Assembly: GCA_963608705.1 (NCBI GenBank)
Contig: CAVDHB010000018.1
Coordinates: forward strand, 1 to 52,136
Origin: CAVDHB01 sp963608705
Lineage (GTDB): Bacteria > Bacteroidota > Bacteroidia > Bacteroidales > Bacteroidaceae
Direction: 5' to 3'
Length of the DNA: 52,136 bases
The notes under the pieces were generated by a model, which worked only from the letters and a program-made list of their open reading frames with translations, was not told the DNA's origin and searched no databases. Shown one piece after another: positions 52,056 to 52,136 of this stretch (position 1 is the stretch's first letter; every line of letters starts with the position of its first letter). Made by a program: the position numbers and the translations under genes.

Positions 52056-52063
52056 TATCTTTG
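52056..52063 (+). promoter_or_regulatory. Bacteroidota -7 box of the edge gene
   Basis: TATCTTTG matches TAnnTTTG, 26 bases before the ATG at 52090. Confidence 0.5.
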
Positions 52064-52089
52064 CGGTGTAATCAGAAACGAATACGGAC

Positions 52090-52136
52090 ATGAATCTTTT
52101 GGACTTTTGCAAGAACTACCCGGACGAGGAATCCTG
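52090..52136 (+). mobile_element. IS1595-like transposase, start only
   Basis: Only 15 codons are in the window (MNLLDFCKNYPDEES). This opening is typical of IS1595/ISXO2-like transposases of Bacteroidales, where it precedes a zinc-binding C-x2-C pair. The terminal inverted repeat cannot be confirmed. Confidence 0.55.

Overview
The window looks like a Bacteroidales genome, most likely a gut Bacteroides, Phocaeicola or Parabacteroides. Several genes are preceded by the Bacteroidota promoter signature (TTTG/TTG, about 20 bp, then TAnnTTTG). Starts rarely carry a Shine-Dalgarno sequence. The gene families (DUF4251, DUF4136, TraO, DUF4138/TraN, PcfK/PcfJ-like, ArdC-zincin, DUF4099/DUF3945, Bacteroidales HU) are typical of that order. 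All family names come from reading the sequence, not from database searches.

Layout. 0.3-1.2 kb: a small module around a DUF3990 ADP-ribosyltransferase-like protein. 1.3-4.8 kb: an envelope operon (coiled-coil membrane protein, TlpA-like thioredoxin, DUF4251, DUF4136 lipoprotein, outer-membrane barrel). 4.9-5.6 kb: a SulP transporter gutted by an internal deletion. 5.6-10.5 kb: a 1634-residue protein joining an exonuclease-like domain, a RecQ helicase and a UvrD helicase. 11.1-18.2 kb: an accessory replication region with XRE and MerR-like regulators, a CHC2/Toprim primase-helicase, an AAA/DUF4143 ATPase and iteron-like repeats. 18.3-19.6 kb: a minus-strand operon of small mobile-element genes.

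20.5-31.9 kb: a plus-strand defence island on one apparent transcript. It encodes an XRE regulator, an SNF2-type helicase, DUF4391, a type III Mod methyltransferase, a second DUF3791-DUF3990-small-protein module placed between mod and res, the type III Res subunit, and a PD-(D/E)xK plus HExxH protein split by a frameshift in a T7 run.

32-46.5 kb: a decayed conjugative element on the minus strand. It holds a nonsense-interrupted pcfJ-like gene, pcfK-like, an eight-gene operon with Toprim/DUF3991, ArdC-zincin, MutS-I-like and DUF4099/3945 proteins, then traX, the VirD4-type coupling ATPase, traO and a truncated traN. No relaxase, integrase or core T4SS genes (traA-traM) are visible, so the element is probably not self-transmissible. 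46.8-49 kb: chromosomal-looking cupin, HxlR, YdeI-like and helical-repeat genes. 49.6-52.0 kb: an HU-like protein and a two-gene type II restriction-modification system whose methylase resembles YhdJ. The start of an IS1595-like transposase lies at the right edge.

The two strongest leads are: (1) two operons, 15 kb apart, share a long untranslated leader that can fold into matching stem-loops although the stem sequences differ, which suggests a conserved structured RNA of the conjugative element; (2) the type III restriction operon has an ADP-ribosyltransferase-like module embedded between mod and res, and a sister module lies near the left edge of the window.
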